Assembly: GCA_018806985.1 (NCBI GenBank)
Contig: JADANN010000302.1
Span: 1,434,001 to 1,498,000 of the forward strand
Length of the DNA: 64,000 bases
DNA from: Angiostrongylus vasorum
Taxonomy: Eukaryota; Nematoda; Chromadorea; Rhabditida; Metastrongylidae
Direction: 5' to 3'
Each line of letters begins with the position of its first letter. Position 1 is the stretch's first letter. Under the pieces are notes generated by a model. It made no database searches and was not told the DNA's origin. It worked only from the letters and a program-made list of their open reading frames with translations. Positions 21,765-34,805 of the stretch are shown here, piece by piece. A program made the position numbers and the translations under genes.

Positions 21765-24350
21765 ATCACCTGTCACCTATTTCACTTGTAGTCCCGTTGA
21801 TCGTCAAGTGAGTAGAGCGGGCTCCTGTAAATCTTCCATTATTCTCTGTCGCGCGCAAGAGTAGCTCAGTGGGTTCTGCTCGCTCCAGGGACTCGTCGTA
21901 TCTTTCTTCTCGGCTCTTCGTGAAGAACTCTGACCATTGGGTCGGTGGTCCTCTTGCGGTGCGTTTGACATCTCGAGGAATCCTGTCATTAACGGCTGTT
22001 GTCTATCCGTTGTCCTCCATACCCATTACGTGTCCGACCCATCTTATCTTCAACTGTTTGGCGTACAGAACCGCACCTTTGATTTTTGATCGTTGACGCA
22101 GTTCGGAGTTTCGGATCCGTTCCCTTAATTGCGTGACAAGGGATACTCCTAGCGTCGTCCTTTCAACTATGCGTTCAATAACGCAGAGTGATTTTTCATC
22201 CTGTTTACGCAGCGACCAGGTTTCTGAGGCATACGTTAACATAAGAAGTACCGTTGTGTGGAAAAGGTGGGCACGGAGTCGGGTGTTCTTTTTTCCCCCT
22301 CACTACATCCTCGATGATCTTGAAAGCTCCCCAAGCTGCTCGTTTCTTTCTGCTCAACTTTGGAGCTAAGTCGTTCATCATGTTGCTTTCCCGACCTAGA
22401 TAGACATAACTGGGGCATTCGGAGATATTTGTTCAGTTGAGCGTGAATGAGGCATACGACACCAATCCGGACCTCATGAACATCGTCTTTGCGAGATTTG
22501 GTCAAGTACCAATCTTTCCACAGGCTTTACCAAAGTCGGCAAGAAATCGTTCTGCTTGGCTAATGTTTGGTGTTATATGGACGATGTCATTAGCAAAGCA
22601 AAGATGATGTAACTGCCGACCATCGACTTCCTCTCCCATATCATCCCATTCCAATGTTCGCATGACGTTCTCGAGGGTGAAGGTAAATAATTTTGGAGAG
22701 ATGGTATCGCCTTGCGTAAACCCTGTTTTGACGTCGATGTTAATACAATTGTAGAATGGTGATATCTTGGTGGCGACATTTGTGTATATCTCACGAAGAA
22801 TCTTTATATACTGAATAGGGACTCCTTGACTATCGAAGGCTTCCGTGACTCCTTCTATCTCAGTTGAGTCGGAGGCCTTCTTCAAATCGATGAAGGTGAT
22901 TCAGAGCGGTCTTTTGCACTCTCGCGGCACTTCAATGAGTCTCGTTATCGTGTGAATGTGGTCCATCGTACTAAACCTTTTCCAACCCAGCTTGCTCACA
23001 TGGCTGCCCTTCGTCCAGTGTTCTGTCAAGCCTGTTTAGGATGACTGGAGTGAAAAGTTTGTAGACGACAGACGTCAAGCAGATTGAGCGATAGTTGCCA
23101 ATCTCGTGTAGGTCATCCTTCTTGAACAATAGCACGGTATTGCTGGTCTTCCATTGAGTACGGACCTTGCATTGAGAAAGGCAACGTGTGAAGAGCAGAG
23201 CCAGTGTGTTTACCAAGAGTGGTGGAAGGTTCCTCAGGTGTTCAGATGTTATCCTGTCCGGAACTGGTGCTGTTCGATTTTTCACCGACGAAATGGCATG
23301 TCGGATTTCGGAAGGGAGAACCGGAACTACAACATATTCATCCTCTCTTATTTCACATGAAGGACGGTGGACGTGGCTATCGAAATGATCTGAGTAGTAT
23401 TCGTGAATGATTTTCTCCATTGCCTTTCCGGACGCTGTAACTGTTCGGTCTGGGCGTCGGAGTGCAATTATCTTGGTCATGTAATTGGCGAAGCTTCAGT
23501 GAGCTTTGCGAATGCTTTAACCAACCTCTGCAGCTTCCACCATTACTGCTGCTCTTCTCTCTTTAAGATCTTCTTTTATTGCCTCTCTGCACTGCTTTGC
23601 AAGTTCGGACGTTAGTTCGCGGTTGCCTGCAGCACGTGCGATTCCACGCCGGCGTATTAGCTCGAGTGTTTCTACAGACAAACGTCTCTCGGTGACTTTC
23701 GTACTCTCAGCTTTCATCGCACTAACGTGAAGATGTTGAATGAGCCGATCGTATTCTTCGTCGATGTTATCGACAACGGCATCTTTCCAACAGCCGACTA
23801 ATGAATTGAATATGTCCCAGTTTGTGGTGGTTCTGGGACTTCGGTTCTTGAATTTATCTGCTTTTTTCTCCTTTGCGCGAGAAATAGATTCTTGCACGAA
23901 GGAGACGGTGGTCTGATCCCTGTAGAATTTTGGGACAACAGCGACATCGGTTAGGCAAAATTTTAGGTTTACTATGATGTGGTCTATTTCTTTATGGTGC
24001 TCTCCAGTGGGAGACTCCCACGTCCAGCGTTGAGAGTGGGGCTTCTCAAATTGCGAGTTACCACGGATGTTCTTGGTGGTTATGACAAACTCGGAAGGCC
24101 ACTCACCCTGTTTATTCCATTTTAATCCGTTAGTCCAAATGTGGCGTTCTTCAGACGTTGTTCTTAGTCCAATCTTCGCGTTGAAATCTCCACTAATGAC
24201 TTGAAGAATGTATGGTCTCTCTGTAGAACTTCTCCAATTTCATATAGAACGCTTCGACTTCTTCTCTGTCATAGTTTGATGTCGGCGCGTAAACGACGAA
24301 GATTGTCAAAGCCGGTATTGATCACATCTTTTTAATCGTATGGATCCCAT
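21765..24350 (-). mobile_element. RTE-1 LINE copy B, 5' truncated, degraded
   Basis: Minus-strand RTE-1. The 3' tail (GATCAACGGGACTACAAGTG) is at the left. The RT occupies 22240-23480 (FTQGDTIS, LCFANDIVHIT, YASETWSLRKQDEKS). FAND replaces FADD, so a catalytic Asp is lost. Upstream lies the linker region (23520-23900), and endonuclease-region sequence runs to about 24350, where similarity to copy C stops. Several frameshifts break it. Confidence 0.9.
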
Positions 24351-24854
24351 GTGGATCCTAGCAATTCTCACATTCGTCTCGTTTCCTCGGATCCATCATC
24401 CACAAAGCTGTTCCAAACTCTTACGTGTGTCTTCAGCTGTTTCTTCAGGATTTTCCTTCTATTATGAATCACGCTGAATGCTCGATTTTGAACGTCGAGT
24501 CGATTCTCCCTGGAGTCCTGAGATTGCTGGGCTAGAGCCTTCTCACTTGGATTCCAGAGAGTGATTGTCTTCCGAAATAAGTTCGGTGCTAATTTCCGAC
24601 TCCGGAGGGATAAGTGGATTGGTGAGACCTGGGCGAGATCGAACCGGCACCGTGTTCGCGATGATCGGGATCACTACCACTTTACTGCCCGTCCCTTATA
24701 ATATGGTTGATAAAGAACAACGGAGGAAAATATGAATGCAATTAGCAACAATATGAACTCGTATACATATTGCCGTTCTATAGGAAACAATGCTTTAACG
24801 AGATTTAATTTCTTGGAATTGTCTACCATTGTGCATACACAGACTTCGGTTTGG
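24351..24854. other. No clear feature; possible tRNA-like scrap
   Basis: Anonymous sequence. The minus strand near 24620-24690 has a tRNA-like look (AAGTGGTAGTGATCC, then GGTTCGATCTC), but the acceptor stem does not pair, so it is at most a SINE head. Confidence 0.35.
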
Positions 24855-25132
24855 GCGCGTGTAGTGCAGTGATCGGAGGCGCCCTGCAATCCACATCCGA
24901 TCGATCCCGGCGCCTCAGGCCAACTAAGCCTTCCATCCCTTCGGGGTCGGTAGATTGGCACAAAACTTCTGGGAGGATAGCAGCTCTAAATCGACACATC
25001 GGTAGGCCACCGCGAATCATAGTATGGGCCATATATGCATTCAGTCACCTTAGACGATGATTAATGAAGCAGAATGCGTGGCGCATTCTTCAGGGATTGA
25101 TCAACGCGAAAAGCTTTATCCTTTATCCTTTA
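24855..25132 (+). repeat. S3 SINE, full length
   Basis: Head GTAGTGCAGTGATCGGAGG (box A), CGATCGATCCCGG (box B), body GGCCACCGCGAATCATAG, tail TTTATCCTTTATCCTTT. Confidence 0.92.
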
Positions 25133-25202
25133 TGTAACACTGCGAGAGCAATCAAATAACCCAGTGAAAAACGACATATTTAATGAAAAATGTCGCAAAT
25201 AG

Positions 25203-25492
25203 ACTGGGCACCTTTAGCGCAGTAGTAGAGGTCATCTGTAACAAATACGTAGTCGTTGGTTCAATCCTTCGCTTTAGACCTACAAATTTCTCTATCCTTC
25301 CGGGGCTGGGAAATTGTTACAAGATTTGTCTTGCAGGATAGTAGCACTAACTTGATCCATCGTTAGGCTACCGCGAGTCACTGTGCAGGTTAGATATGCA
25401 TTCGATGACTTCCAGCGATGCTTAATGAAGTCGAATGCATGACGCATCGTTCAGGGAGGATTGAGCAATGCCGAGAGCTTTACCCTTTTCTA
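25203..25492 (+). repeat. S3 SINE, full length
   Basis: Tandem neighbour of the previous copy. Head TTTAGCGCAGTAGTAGAGG, box B GGTTCAATCC, body GGCTACCGCGAGTCACTG. It differs clearly in sequence, so the pair is two insertions rather than one duplication. Confidence 0.9.
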
Positions 25493-27279
25493 TAAGTTTC
25501 GGTTTATGAAATCGTGCAGTGAAATATGTGCACGTTTAGAATACATCCTTGTATGTGCTCTACGGCAAATATTTGATAAGCCACCTTCTAACCAATCGTA
25601 TCATAAAAATCAATAAAAATCAATAATCACGCAAATTAATGAAGTTGAAGTAGGCACATCAAATTTTTTGCAAAAAATGGACTTGAAGTGGAAAACGCGC
25701 AATTTTTGTTAATACAAAGAAAAACTATATTTATTCGTATTACCCGACTCCACACATTGTGGAGATCGCAGCACATCACATATCCGTCAGTCGCGAAATC
25801 GTTCAAATTTGTGCTTTGATTTCGGTGATTTTGTCCTTTTATAAATGCCGTTGTATGTTGGTTCAGTCGATTTTCCCTAAAATTCTGGGATAGCTCTACT
25901 ACAGAGCTCCCATGCCTTAACCATAGGCCTTGGCTCTTGTGGATCATAGGGAATGTTTCCCAGAAACTCTGTTTCCACCGTGCTATTCCTAGTAGGAGGG
26001 CGAGGATCTTGGTTAGCGGGAGTCGGGGTTGAACCGTAGACTATGCGTGTTCTGCATAACATCTCTATCCGTTGTGGTTCCTTTGCCTCAGCTATTGAAA
26101 GACTTAACGCTAAAGTTCATGCTATTAGGCTTTATCGTTTTAACATGATCTTTAACGACTACGTTCATTCGCAGGAAAAAGTGCCACCGGGAAAAAAAAC
26201 TTGAAACCTAACTCGGGTTCAAATCCGATGTGCACATACAAAATGTTAATGAGGAATGTTACACTGATCCCCCTGCGTCGATGGTAGGTACGTTTGAGTT
26301 TCACACTGTTGTTAAATTCGTAAGACACGCCGTATAGGTTATCTGCCGTGATTTTCACGAACCGAGTATAAACAGCGTCACCTGTATAGCCTTGTCATCG
26401 TGAAAAAGCTGCATCTAAAGCGTCGTGTATCAAACACACTTATATTACGACAATGGCGTAGCCGCTTAAATCGAATCGCATAATTGAATCGGAATTCAGA
26501 AATGGAATTCATTCTTCCGCCATCGTCTATCACTGCCAGGCGTATCAGTCCGATCAAGTGGTTGTTCGCCGTTCACTGTTCCTTGTTATAGTGCAAGTAG
26601 TTTTAAACACAGTATCTCTTACAGATACCCTCCAAACATAGGCCAGAAAGTCTACGGAAACTCTTCACCGTGGATCAGCACCACCTGAAGGGTCATTTAT
26701 CAATCATGTTAGCACCACAATTGTAAAGGCGATGGAATCGAATTCTATTAATCCATTACGAAGCCACGATTCGGCGGTCGGGGATTGACTCAACCATCAT
26801 TGTCCATGAACGACAAGCATGTCTGTCAGAGAAGAGTTGATCGACGGTCGGTCGTTCGATGTTCATCGAACAGCATTGTAGTGCAAATAGCACGATCATC
26901 AGCATACTATTTGTAACAGCAGCACCCTCAAAATATCAATCACAGCATCCTAGTACATCTCATTGTGGATCACCGCTGTCTGAAGCGTCGTTTTCTTCAA
27001 AATATGAACCATAACGTCAGTAGAACATCCTCATCGTGGATTAGCAGCATCACAAGCATCATTTACCAATAATGTTCACACGAGAATGGTGTAGGCATGC
27101 ATATGGAATCGCACCAATCAATCGCACAGCTACGGAACGGCCCCACTGGGATCTGATTCAACCGTCGTCGTTCACCAATGATTGCAGCCATTGTCACCCA
27201 TTTCTCACCGTTAAGCACCTTCTTACCGCATTTCGTTTGGAAAACATTACCATTAAGAGGAACTCTCATTGAACAGAAG
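25493..27279. other. No identified gene; weak internal repetition
   Basis: About 1.8 kb without a recognised gene. From about 26520 to 27200 there are imperfect recurring blocks (see findings). Open frames are short. Confidence 0.4.
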
Positions 27280-28040
27280 AAAAACTTTATCCGGCTAATG
27301 TCTCGTGACCTTCGCCTTTGTTAGGGGGCAGGATTGATCTGAGCCAATTATCCACAGTTCTTCCTTCTCCCGATCTTATGACCGCATCGAGCCGAATCCA
27401 CTGGAGTATCGCCGAAGGAAGAAAAGCGACTCAAAAGACCGACTTTCTATAAACTTCGGCACAGAGAGTTGATATATTTATATGATCTTATAAACTGATC
27501 TTCTCTAGCTGCGAGGTTGGTATAGGTCTTCGCTGTCGTTGCTGGTGTTGGTGGTGTTGTTTGTAGATGGCTGACGTTTCGGCGATTTCGCCTTCCTCAG
27601 AACCTGGACGTATTTTATATAAGAATACTTCAATTATTCGGTTTTCCACCGCCAAAACGCCAGCCATCGACCAACAACACTAATAGCAACGACAACAACA
27701 ACGAAGACCTATACCAACCTCGCATCAGCCAAAGAAGGTCAGTTTATAAGATCATATAAATGAAGAAAAGCAAGTTATTATTAACGGACAGTGAGTATCA
27801 ATAACAACCGTCTTGTATAGAAGAGCACTGACGAGTGAGGTTTTTCATTCTAGCGGTGCTCCATTGGAGGAAGACCCACATCGGAAGAAAGGACAACTGT
27901 GCACGATCGACTCGGAACAATCCGGCTCTGACTAAGGCGAAGGCACCACCTAAACGTTAGCTGGATAAATTTTTTTTGGCAACCTTGCGTTAGCTTATTA
28001 ATGACGGAATGCATGTCGATTAGAGGGTAAAGGAAGGTCG
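27280..28040. repeat. PLE-derived nested palindrome with hammerhead-like core
   Basis: Outer arms (about 27282-27430 and 27830-27985) face each other: TTTATCCGGCTAATGTC versus CTAAACGTTAGCTGGATAA. Inside is a second palindrome, about 27435-27780. Its left arm carries a well-kept minus-strand core at 27569-27604: GGTT, CTGAGGA, AGGCGAAATCGCC, GAAAC, GTC, AGCC. A GTTGTTG-type repeat and its AACAAC complement flank the centre. Confidence 0.8.
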
Positions 28041-28139
28041 GCTTCTGAAATCTCATTAGACAACCCTCGATTCGTTCTTTTCTTAGTACACTTGCACGAG
28101 TAGCTGTTTCGGATAACTATTTTTATTCTACATGGAAAA

Positions 28140-28820
28140 ATGAACATGAAAAACAGCATGAAGAAGGGACTAGATAGAAGAAGGACAGCAGCTTGGGCCT
28201 CATTCGGGCTTCTCAAAGAAGCCACCGACCAACTGAAGGATCCAAAATCAGCGCTCATTTCTCTTCGATTCTACGGTCCTCCCAGCGCTCTGTTATGCTG
28301 CAGAAACGTGGGTTGATACTTCAACCACGTCAAGAATGCTTCACACTACTCACAGAGCGCTTGAGCGATGTCTTCTGAAATATAACCGGCACTCTCAATA
28401 CCTAGCCGGAATGTGAAGCCCTGATCTTCGAAATCCGTCACATCTTCGAGATCCAGGAGAATATACATCGAAAGCGAAACATAGATGGGCCGGTCACATA
28501 ATGAGAAGAACGGACGACAGATGGACGAAAAGAACTGTATAGTGGACTCTACGAGAATGCAAACGTCCCCTAGGGACGGCCATCTACACGTTGGGCGGAA
28601 GTGTTCGTAAACAAGGTTAATCAGCTGTACCCGCAGCTACAGTTGTTTTACAGATACGAGGTAGACAGATATGAGACAGATATGAGACTCGCACGCGCCA
28701 CCATGCTCGAACAACACCACCACCATGGACTACGACTGCGAGAGAAAGGAACGAATAGCAAATGTGCTGGGGTCCGCACAGCTCGTGAAGGCGGACCGTC
28801 CAAGTATCCAAGTATTTTAC
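28140..28820 (+). mobile_element. RTE-2 LINE, 3' fragment, degraded
   Basis: Plus-strand 3' end of the second RTE family. It has the frame blocks TAAWASFG, LKEATDQLKDP and KHRWAGHIMRRTDDRWTKRT, and ends in TGCTGGGGTCCGCACAGC then CAAGTATCCAAGTA. That 3' tail is the same as the end of the S1 repeats. Frameshifts and stops are present. Confidence 0.85.
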
Positions 28821-29224
28821 ATTATTAAGAATCAAATTCATTAACAGTACACATGACTTGTTGCCCATATCACTTATAAAATTGCAGTCAAGTAGATCAA
28901 AATGATAACATCAGGAAGATTTTTTATTTTTTCAATGTCAAAAAACTGCAAGCAGTAACAGTTTTTCAGAGCCTTTCTCTTTTTGAGATCTTAATTTATT
29001 GTTGACTAATTGACGCTAGGGAAAACGTGTGGGAAAAGTAGACGAATCGCTTAAATATTCATGGACTTAAGGACGCCTAAAAGGTTCTTCCCAGAATAGA
29101 ATACTGGATATTTCATATCAAATGTCCTATTTTGTTTGTTGTTTATTTTCATTTATAAAATGTCTTTGACTACTTGCAAGCATATGCAAAATCCTAACAA
29201 CGCCATTGATCGCAGACGAATAAC
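28821..29224. other. No feature seen
   Basis: Anonymous AT-rich sequence. Confidence 0.4.
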
Positions 29225-30150
29225 CTACATCCCTCTTCTTTCTTCCTTTCTTTCATTCTCTCTTTCTTTCTCTCTTTCTTTTTCTTTTTCTTTCTTTCTT
29301 TCTCTCTTTCTTCCTTTCAATCCATCCATTCCTTTCTTTGCTTTCCTTGCTATTCTTTCATTCTGCTTTTTTTCTTCTTTTTGACGCTGTCGCTGATATT
29401 GTTGAATACAGTTAACAAATGTTTAAAATGTTTTGTTAACAATACGAAAAAGGAAATAAATTGCCCAAGTAGACTTAAAAAACGAAAGTTTTGATGTTCA
29501 GTTCATTTCCTAGTGATCGAACAATCTTGGACAGCTCTTGCTCATCCAGAGTCAACCATGTTTTTCTTTTCTTATTCCCTCATAACACTTTAATGATAAT
29601 CCAGTGGATTCCTTTGCATTAGTACAAAAATTGCACCTTTGATCTCGTACCATTTCGATTCTCATTCATCCATCATGTTAGTGTTAACTTTTTTTCTTTC
29701 CACGTGTCCATTAATCTAACATCCCACTTTGTCCTTCCCTCTCGCTCTTTCTCTCCTTCTCATTCGTCATCTTTATTCCTTGTTTTCGAACACATTCCTT
29801 CCACTTTTTTTCTATCCTCTCTCTATCTTTTTGTTTTCTGTCTTTCTCCCCAACTTTCTCATGTTCATTATCTTTTGCTCACACACTTATTCAACCTCAT
29901 CCCGTCTCTCCTCTCTCTCTCTCGCCCTCCTTTTCCGGCTTTTGTGTTGGTTCTTTTTTTCAACACAGTGATTCAACTTCTACTCGCCTCTCTGTCTCCA
30001 TCTGTCTCTCGTTCTCTTTCTCCTCTACTTTTCCATCTTTTCGTAACCGATTTCTTCTCCGGATACATTCACGCATCTTGTCCCTTCTCTATTTCTCTCC
30101 GTTTTTCTTCACACTTGATTAGCTTTGTAATCTTTCCCTTATCGCCGTAG
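29225..30150 (+). repeat. Pyrimidine-rich (CT/TTTC) low-complexity tract
   Basis: Long runs of TTTC and TCTC on the plus strand, densest at 29235-29390 and 29690-30150. Phe/Ser/Leu-rich open frames here follow from base composition. Confidence 0.85.
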
Positions 30151-33074
30151 ATGTGTCAGTTCACTTCTCATTGATGCATCTCACTTCTCGTGTAAATATA
30201 CGACTTCTCCACATAATATTAAGTGCTACTGCAATAAGAAATATGCTATGTACTACATACGGCGAAGAAGAGTTGATGTCTTGGTCAGATTTAGTTGTAA
30301 ACTTAACTGGTTATGAGGAAGTTACGAGGGAATGTTTCTAACGACTAAAGAGCTTTCCACTTTTCTTCGATCAGGTAGACCATTTGAATTGGCCCGAATC
30401 GATTGAAGGTGATGTGGAGTTCGATTGATTTACACTATCAGTTCAGCGATAGTGCTCAAATTCTGTGCGATATATCCACAGCGTGTAATATTTCAAATTA
30501 AAAAATGATTTTATTAGAGAATGTTTACCTCCTGCATCTCTATTTACCATCCGTCTTCTTCCTTTCTCTTATTTTATATAATGTTTTTAGCAATTATCGT
30601 CCTTTGTTTGGACCTATGTAGCATCGGCGACATCATTATTACTACCGTTATCACCACCGTTATCACTTTGTGCTATTACTAGTGCAGTAATAATTGCTAC
30701 TGGTCGTAATTACTACCATCATCAACATTTTCTGTCTGACTTTATTTTCGTTTTCCTCTCAGTAGTTCGTTATATTGTTGTCGTAGCCGGCGGTTGTTCC
30801 TTGATGATGAGGCTCGATGTGCGTTGGGTCCAGTCCCCCGCAGGCGAGTTCACCAATTTGAGAGCGACTTCCACATTCCCATCCCTAGTTGCGGCCAAAT
30901 GAACAAGTAGAAGTAATTACCGCCGTACTAAAAACAACATAATAATCACTACCTGGTAATTGGTGACCGGATGAGAGAACTTTCACAAAAACTAACACGG
31001 CTTTCGAAATTCCAAAGCAAGGAAACGTTTTCCAGCTGACAAATCACTGTACAAATTAAAATTTTGCTAGGACCCGACGGTTTTTTATGAGCCATGGGGG
31101 CCGCCATTTCAATATTAACCTTGTTTGTCAGTCTTATCATCATATCCACCAATCTTCACATCGGATTCCAACCTGTGAGTAATCAAAACTGACTAAATAC
31201 CTACCATGAGGCAGAGATTATTCAGGAGTTGTTTTCAGAAGCTACAAATCAAGTATCTGCCTTCAAAATACATCTAATCACATTTCTGCACACATGTGTG
31301 GGTATCATAGGTATGTAGCACACCAGATCATATCAGCCTGAGGGCTACCCAGCTTTTCCTACAAGTATTTTAATTTGTATTTTTTGTTCTTTCATATGGC
31401 AGGTCTTCACATGTACTCTGAAGATCACAACATGTTATTTCGTTTGGTTGACTGTTTCACATCTTCATTCACAATCGTCTTCGGATCTGCATGCGTTAGT
31501 TCCATCGCTAACTAAGGCTTTTGCCTTCTTCGTGAATGTCGATGAAGTCTGGCAAAGGCGAGATTCTACGTGAAATTCTTGGACTCCCTTGATAGGTCGT
31601 TCCCAACTCTTCAGCACAATCAATTTTTTGTGGATTGACCTGGAATTCTAGGGTAATCGCCATAAACGCTCAGGGGTTCTTAAGACAAGCACTTTTTTTT
31701 GGGTTGATATGGGCTTTTTCTAAGCAAATCTAGTACCAATTTGCTATTCTCAGAGGGATTGGGGTTGGGATTGAATGAATACGGGATAGAATTAGCTGCG
31801 ACCATATGTGCATTGCAAGGGATTTTTTACTTTACGTTATTACTTTATTAGTCGCTTGTCTTACTAACAAGTTTGTCAAGCAATAGCTTTTGCTGTGATT
31901 TACAGTCGTTGTAGTTCCTTTGACGCTTTCTACTTATTCTCATTTTTCCTTGTTTTTCACGGTTGTTATTACCGTTTTTACCAATTACTACTGCTATTGT
32001 CTCATTCAGTGAAGGTGACCAACGGCTACAGGCCTTTCCTTATCAGCTGTTGTAAACCATCAATTGTAATATTGTTGCTACCGTATTAGTAGGTGACATG
32101 TGTCGCGTTTTGGATATAGATGTTCTGCAATACGCCCAGAATGGTCCCTGCTTCGATGCTGAACGCTGCAAGAAGCCCTCCTCCCCTGAAGGTTGCGTAA
32201 CTTGACAGCAGAATCGAGTACTGATTTGATACATCCGAAATGTCACAGCAAGTTTTTATATAGGCCAGTTATTTACTCCATCATCTCCACAACACTACGA
32301 GTGGAATCCAAGGCATGACGACTTCCTAAGCGACTGGTCAATTCCTGATTTTCCATTCTTTTTCTTTGATAATAATAATATTAGCTACTGGCAACGTTCT
32401 TGTCCCTTCGATTAATGTGACTTTGAAATTTGCTTAATAAAATGTTCATAGATTTCAGTTAAAGCTGGACCGCCTACCTCATTACAAGGTGTCCGTTTTC
32501 TCCCACTACTATTTTTGAGTCTAATCTATTTTCTAAGTAAAAACGACGTGTTTCCTTTGTTTTGTTGTAAACGGTACTCAACGAATGTATACTTTCCATT
32601 TATTAGTTATAAAAAACCAATCAATAAATTCGTGCACATAAGTTCGCTAGTTGTTGCTGTTAATCTTTCATGTTAGTAGCAATTTATGAGGAGTCTTTTG
32701 CAGTTGTTTTCGTTACGAAGGCTTGTGAAAGCCCATAAATCAGACCTTATCAGAGTCAACAGAAGAAGAAGGAGAACCATTGTTATCGCTGCAGAACATC
32801 AACGTGATCAAACTGCTCACTCAATAGTGAACAAAATGATTCTGGAATGGATTCTTTTCGATCATCCTTAGAGACAAGGTGAAGCAAATTAGGGATCCAT
32901 ATGATCATCGATGATGTCATACATTGCTTCTATTCAAAGTGCCTCTTCTCATTCCGAGCATGTCATTCGACTGTTCATTCGTTAGTTTTCATAAACATAA
33001 ACGCAGACTTTTGTTTATAAAGGCTGAAGATAAAGGACGAAGATGACTCTGATCAATTCCTTCGAAAAGTGACA
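30151..33074. other. No identified gene
   Basis: About 2.9 kb. A trinucleotide-like patch (30640-30720, TTATCACCACC type) precedes a more GC-rich block at 30790-30900. A minus frame at 30949-31152 and a plus frame at 32686-32871 cannot be assigned. Confidence 0.35.
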
Positions 33075-33285
33075 TGCATTTAATTCCATTCATAACATCG
33101 TAAAGGTGATTAGATGCCATATTAAACCTACACAATGACTCTCGGGGGATCGTACCCATGTGTCAAGTCCTTCGTCCTTCAACGCAAGTCTCTCACCAAT
33201 TTCCTGATTCCTGATAGCGCCTGATCGAACCGATGACCACGTGCACCGCAGGACACCTCTAATAAAGCGCAATACATCGCCCTGT
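33075..33285 (-). repeat. S3 SINE, diverged
   Basis: On the minus strand: TTATTAGAGGTGTCCTGCGG (head), CATCGGTTCGATCAGG (box B), GAGAGTCATTGTGTAGG and ATGGAATTAAATGCATG. The layout is that of S3 with high divergence. Confidence 0.7.
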
Positions 33286-34670
33286 TTGTTTGTTGTTAAG
33301 AATACTTCCTTTTTATTTTTTCTGTTCTTTTATTCCTTTGTGAAATATTATTACTGTCGCATTGTTCTACTGTGATCATAAACTGGTAACGTTGACGAAG
33401 TTACTCTATGGGACGAGAAAACCCTATACAATTCAATTAATACGCTGATGTCACAACTTTATCAACTCTTGTATTTCAATAAGATTAACTGGTTATCATT
33501 TGCTATTGTCCGATTCGTAATAATGGAAATTGTTCGGAGACATGGAAGGCAACAAAATCCTTATGATGTAAAGCGCTTGCCCATTTCTATAAAGTAATCT
33601 CAAGTTCCTAAGTCGCAAGAGAACTTAACAATGTGGCTCATCATCATATTTTTTGTGTTTATCCCACATGTTACCGAAAGCTTTTTCCTGGAACTGGTAC
33701 TGACGTCGCTTAAAACGGAGGTATTTCTTCACTTTGCGTTTTCTACTGGAATTTTACCAGGAAGTAAACGTTATGACCACTTTATCTGATTTCATTGCGA
33801 ATGTTTTCTGTTAGTACCAAAACAAATAACTGCGAAAATGTTTGAAAAATCTTTCCATAACATTTGATGTGCTTGGCACATACTAATGAAGGAAGTCCTC
33901 CTCTGTATAATACTCGAAAATCAAGGATGAACGTCTCGGATACGTTTCGATCTGGGACTTCTAATAAGATGAAAAAAAATCTCTATTCATCTCTTGAAGG
34001 CACTGCTGGAAAAACGTGTCCCAGAGAATAAGCCGAAGAGGTAGAGATAATCCTTTTTCCTCAGTTCACACAATGGTGGATTAGAATTACATGTTTAGAT
34101 AAGACTAATGGTAAAAAATTTTGGAGCAACTGAAATGAACTGATAGATTTTAGTGTGTTTTAGAGGCTTGAATAGACCAACTCTCACATATTGTCATTTC
34201 CACCTTTTTTTGTAGAGGAAGAGCTGGTTAGAAAAAAGTAAGCAATGAGATCAATTATTTAACCTGACTTTCATTTGAAATTACATCGGTGCTATCTGTG
34301 TTTATAAGTGACCTGTAAGCATAACCACACTAGGAAAAACATCGTATACGTTTATCGATTGTGTCGTGATTTGCTCATGTGTTGTTCACAACGAACGACC
34401 GATGTATGAGAAACACCCTTGTTGATGATTGATGAAGGCGAACAATGTGGGAAATTTCTGAGGTTCGATTGCGTTCTGCTTGAAAATGTCAAAGACATGT
34501 ACAAGACATCTATAACTATCAGAATACAGTACTCTACGCAATCGATTAGTGTCGTTCTTTCTTATCAGTTTGTCCAGCGATAACGATAAACGTTGCTAAG
34601 TCGACAAGGTCGACTTCGTTCACTAATTGAAAAACTGTGAAGAAACCCAGAAGTTCTGCAGAGTACTGGC
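33286..34670. other. No feature seen
   Basis: About 1.4 kb of anonymous AT-rich sequence. Confidence 0.4.
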
Positions 34671-34690
34671 ATATATATATATATATATAT

Positions 34691-34759
<69 letters not shown>

Positions 34760-34785
34760 CATACATACATACACATACATATAGG
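34671..34785. repeat. (AT)n/(ATAC)n microsatellite
   Basis: About 115 bp of AT repeats grading into ATAC repeats at the right end. Tyr/Ile repeat frames on both strands are artefacts of it. Confidence 0.97.
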
Positions 34786-34805
34786 TACTACCACAGGCGA
34801 TGCCG

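Noticed and set aside
24855..24920. tRNA gene suggested by AGTGCAGTGATCGGAGG and CGATCGATCCC
   Set aside because: It is the head of an S3 SINE with full body and tail attached.
29136..30150. Phe/Ser/Leu-rich frames of up to 148 codons that resemble membrane proteins
   Set aside because: They follow from the pyrimidine bias of the strand; there is no domain and no splice context.
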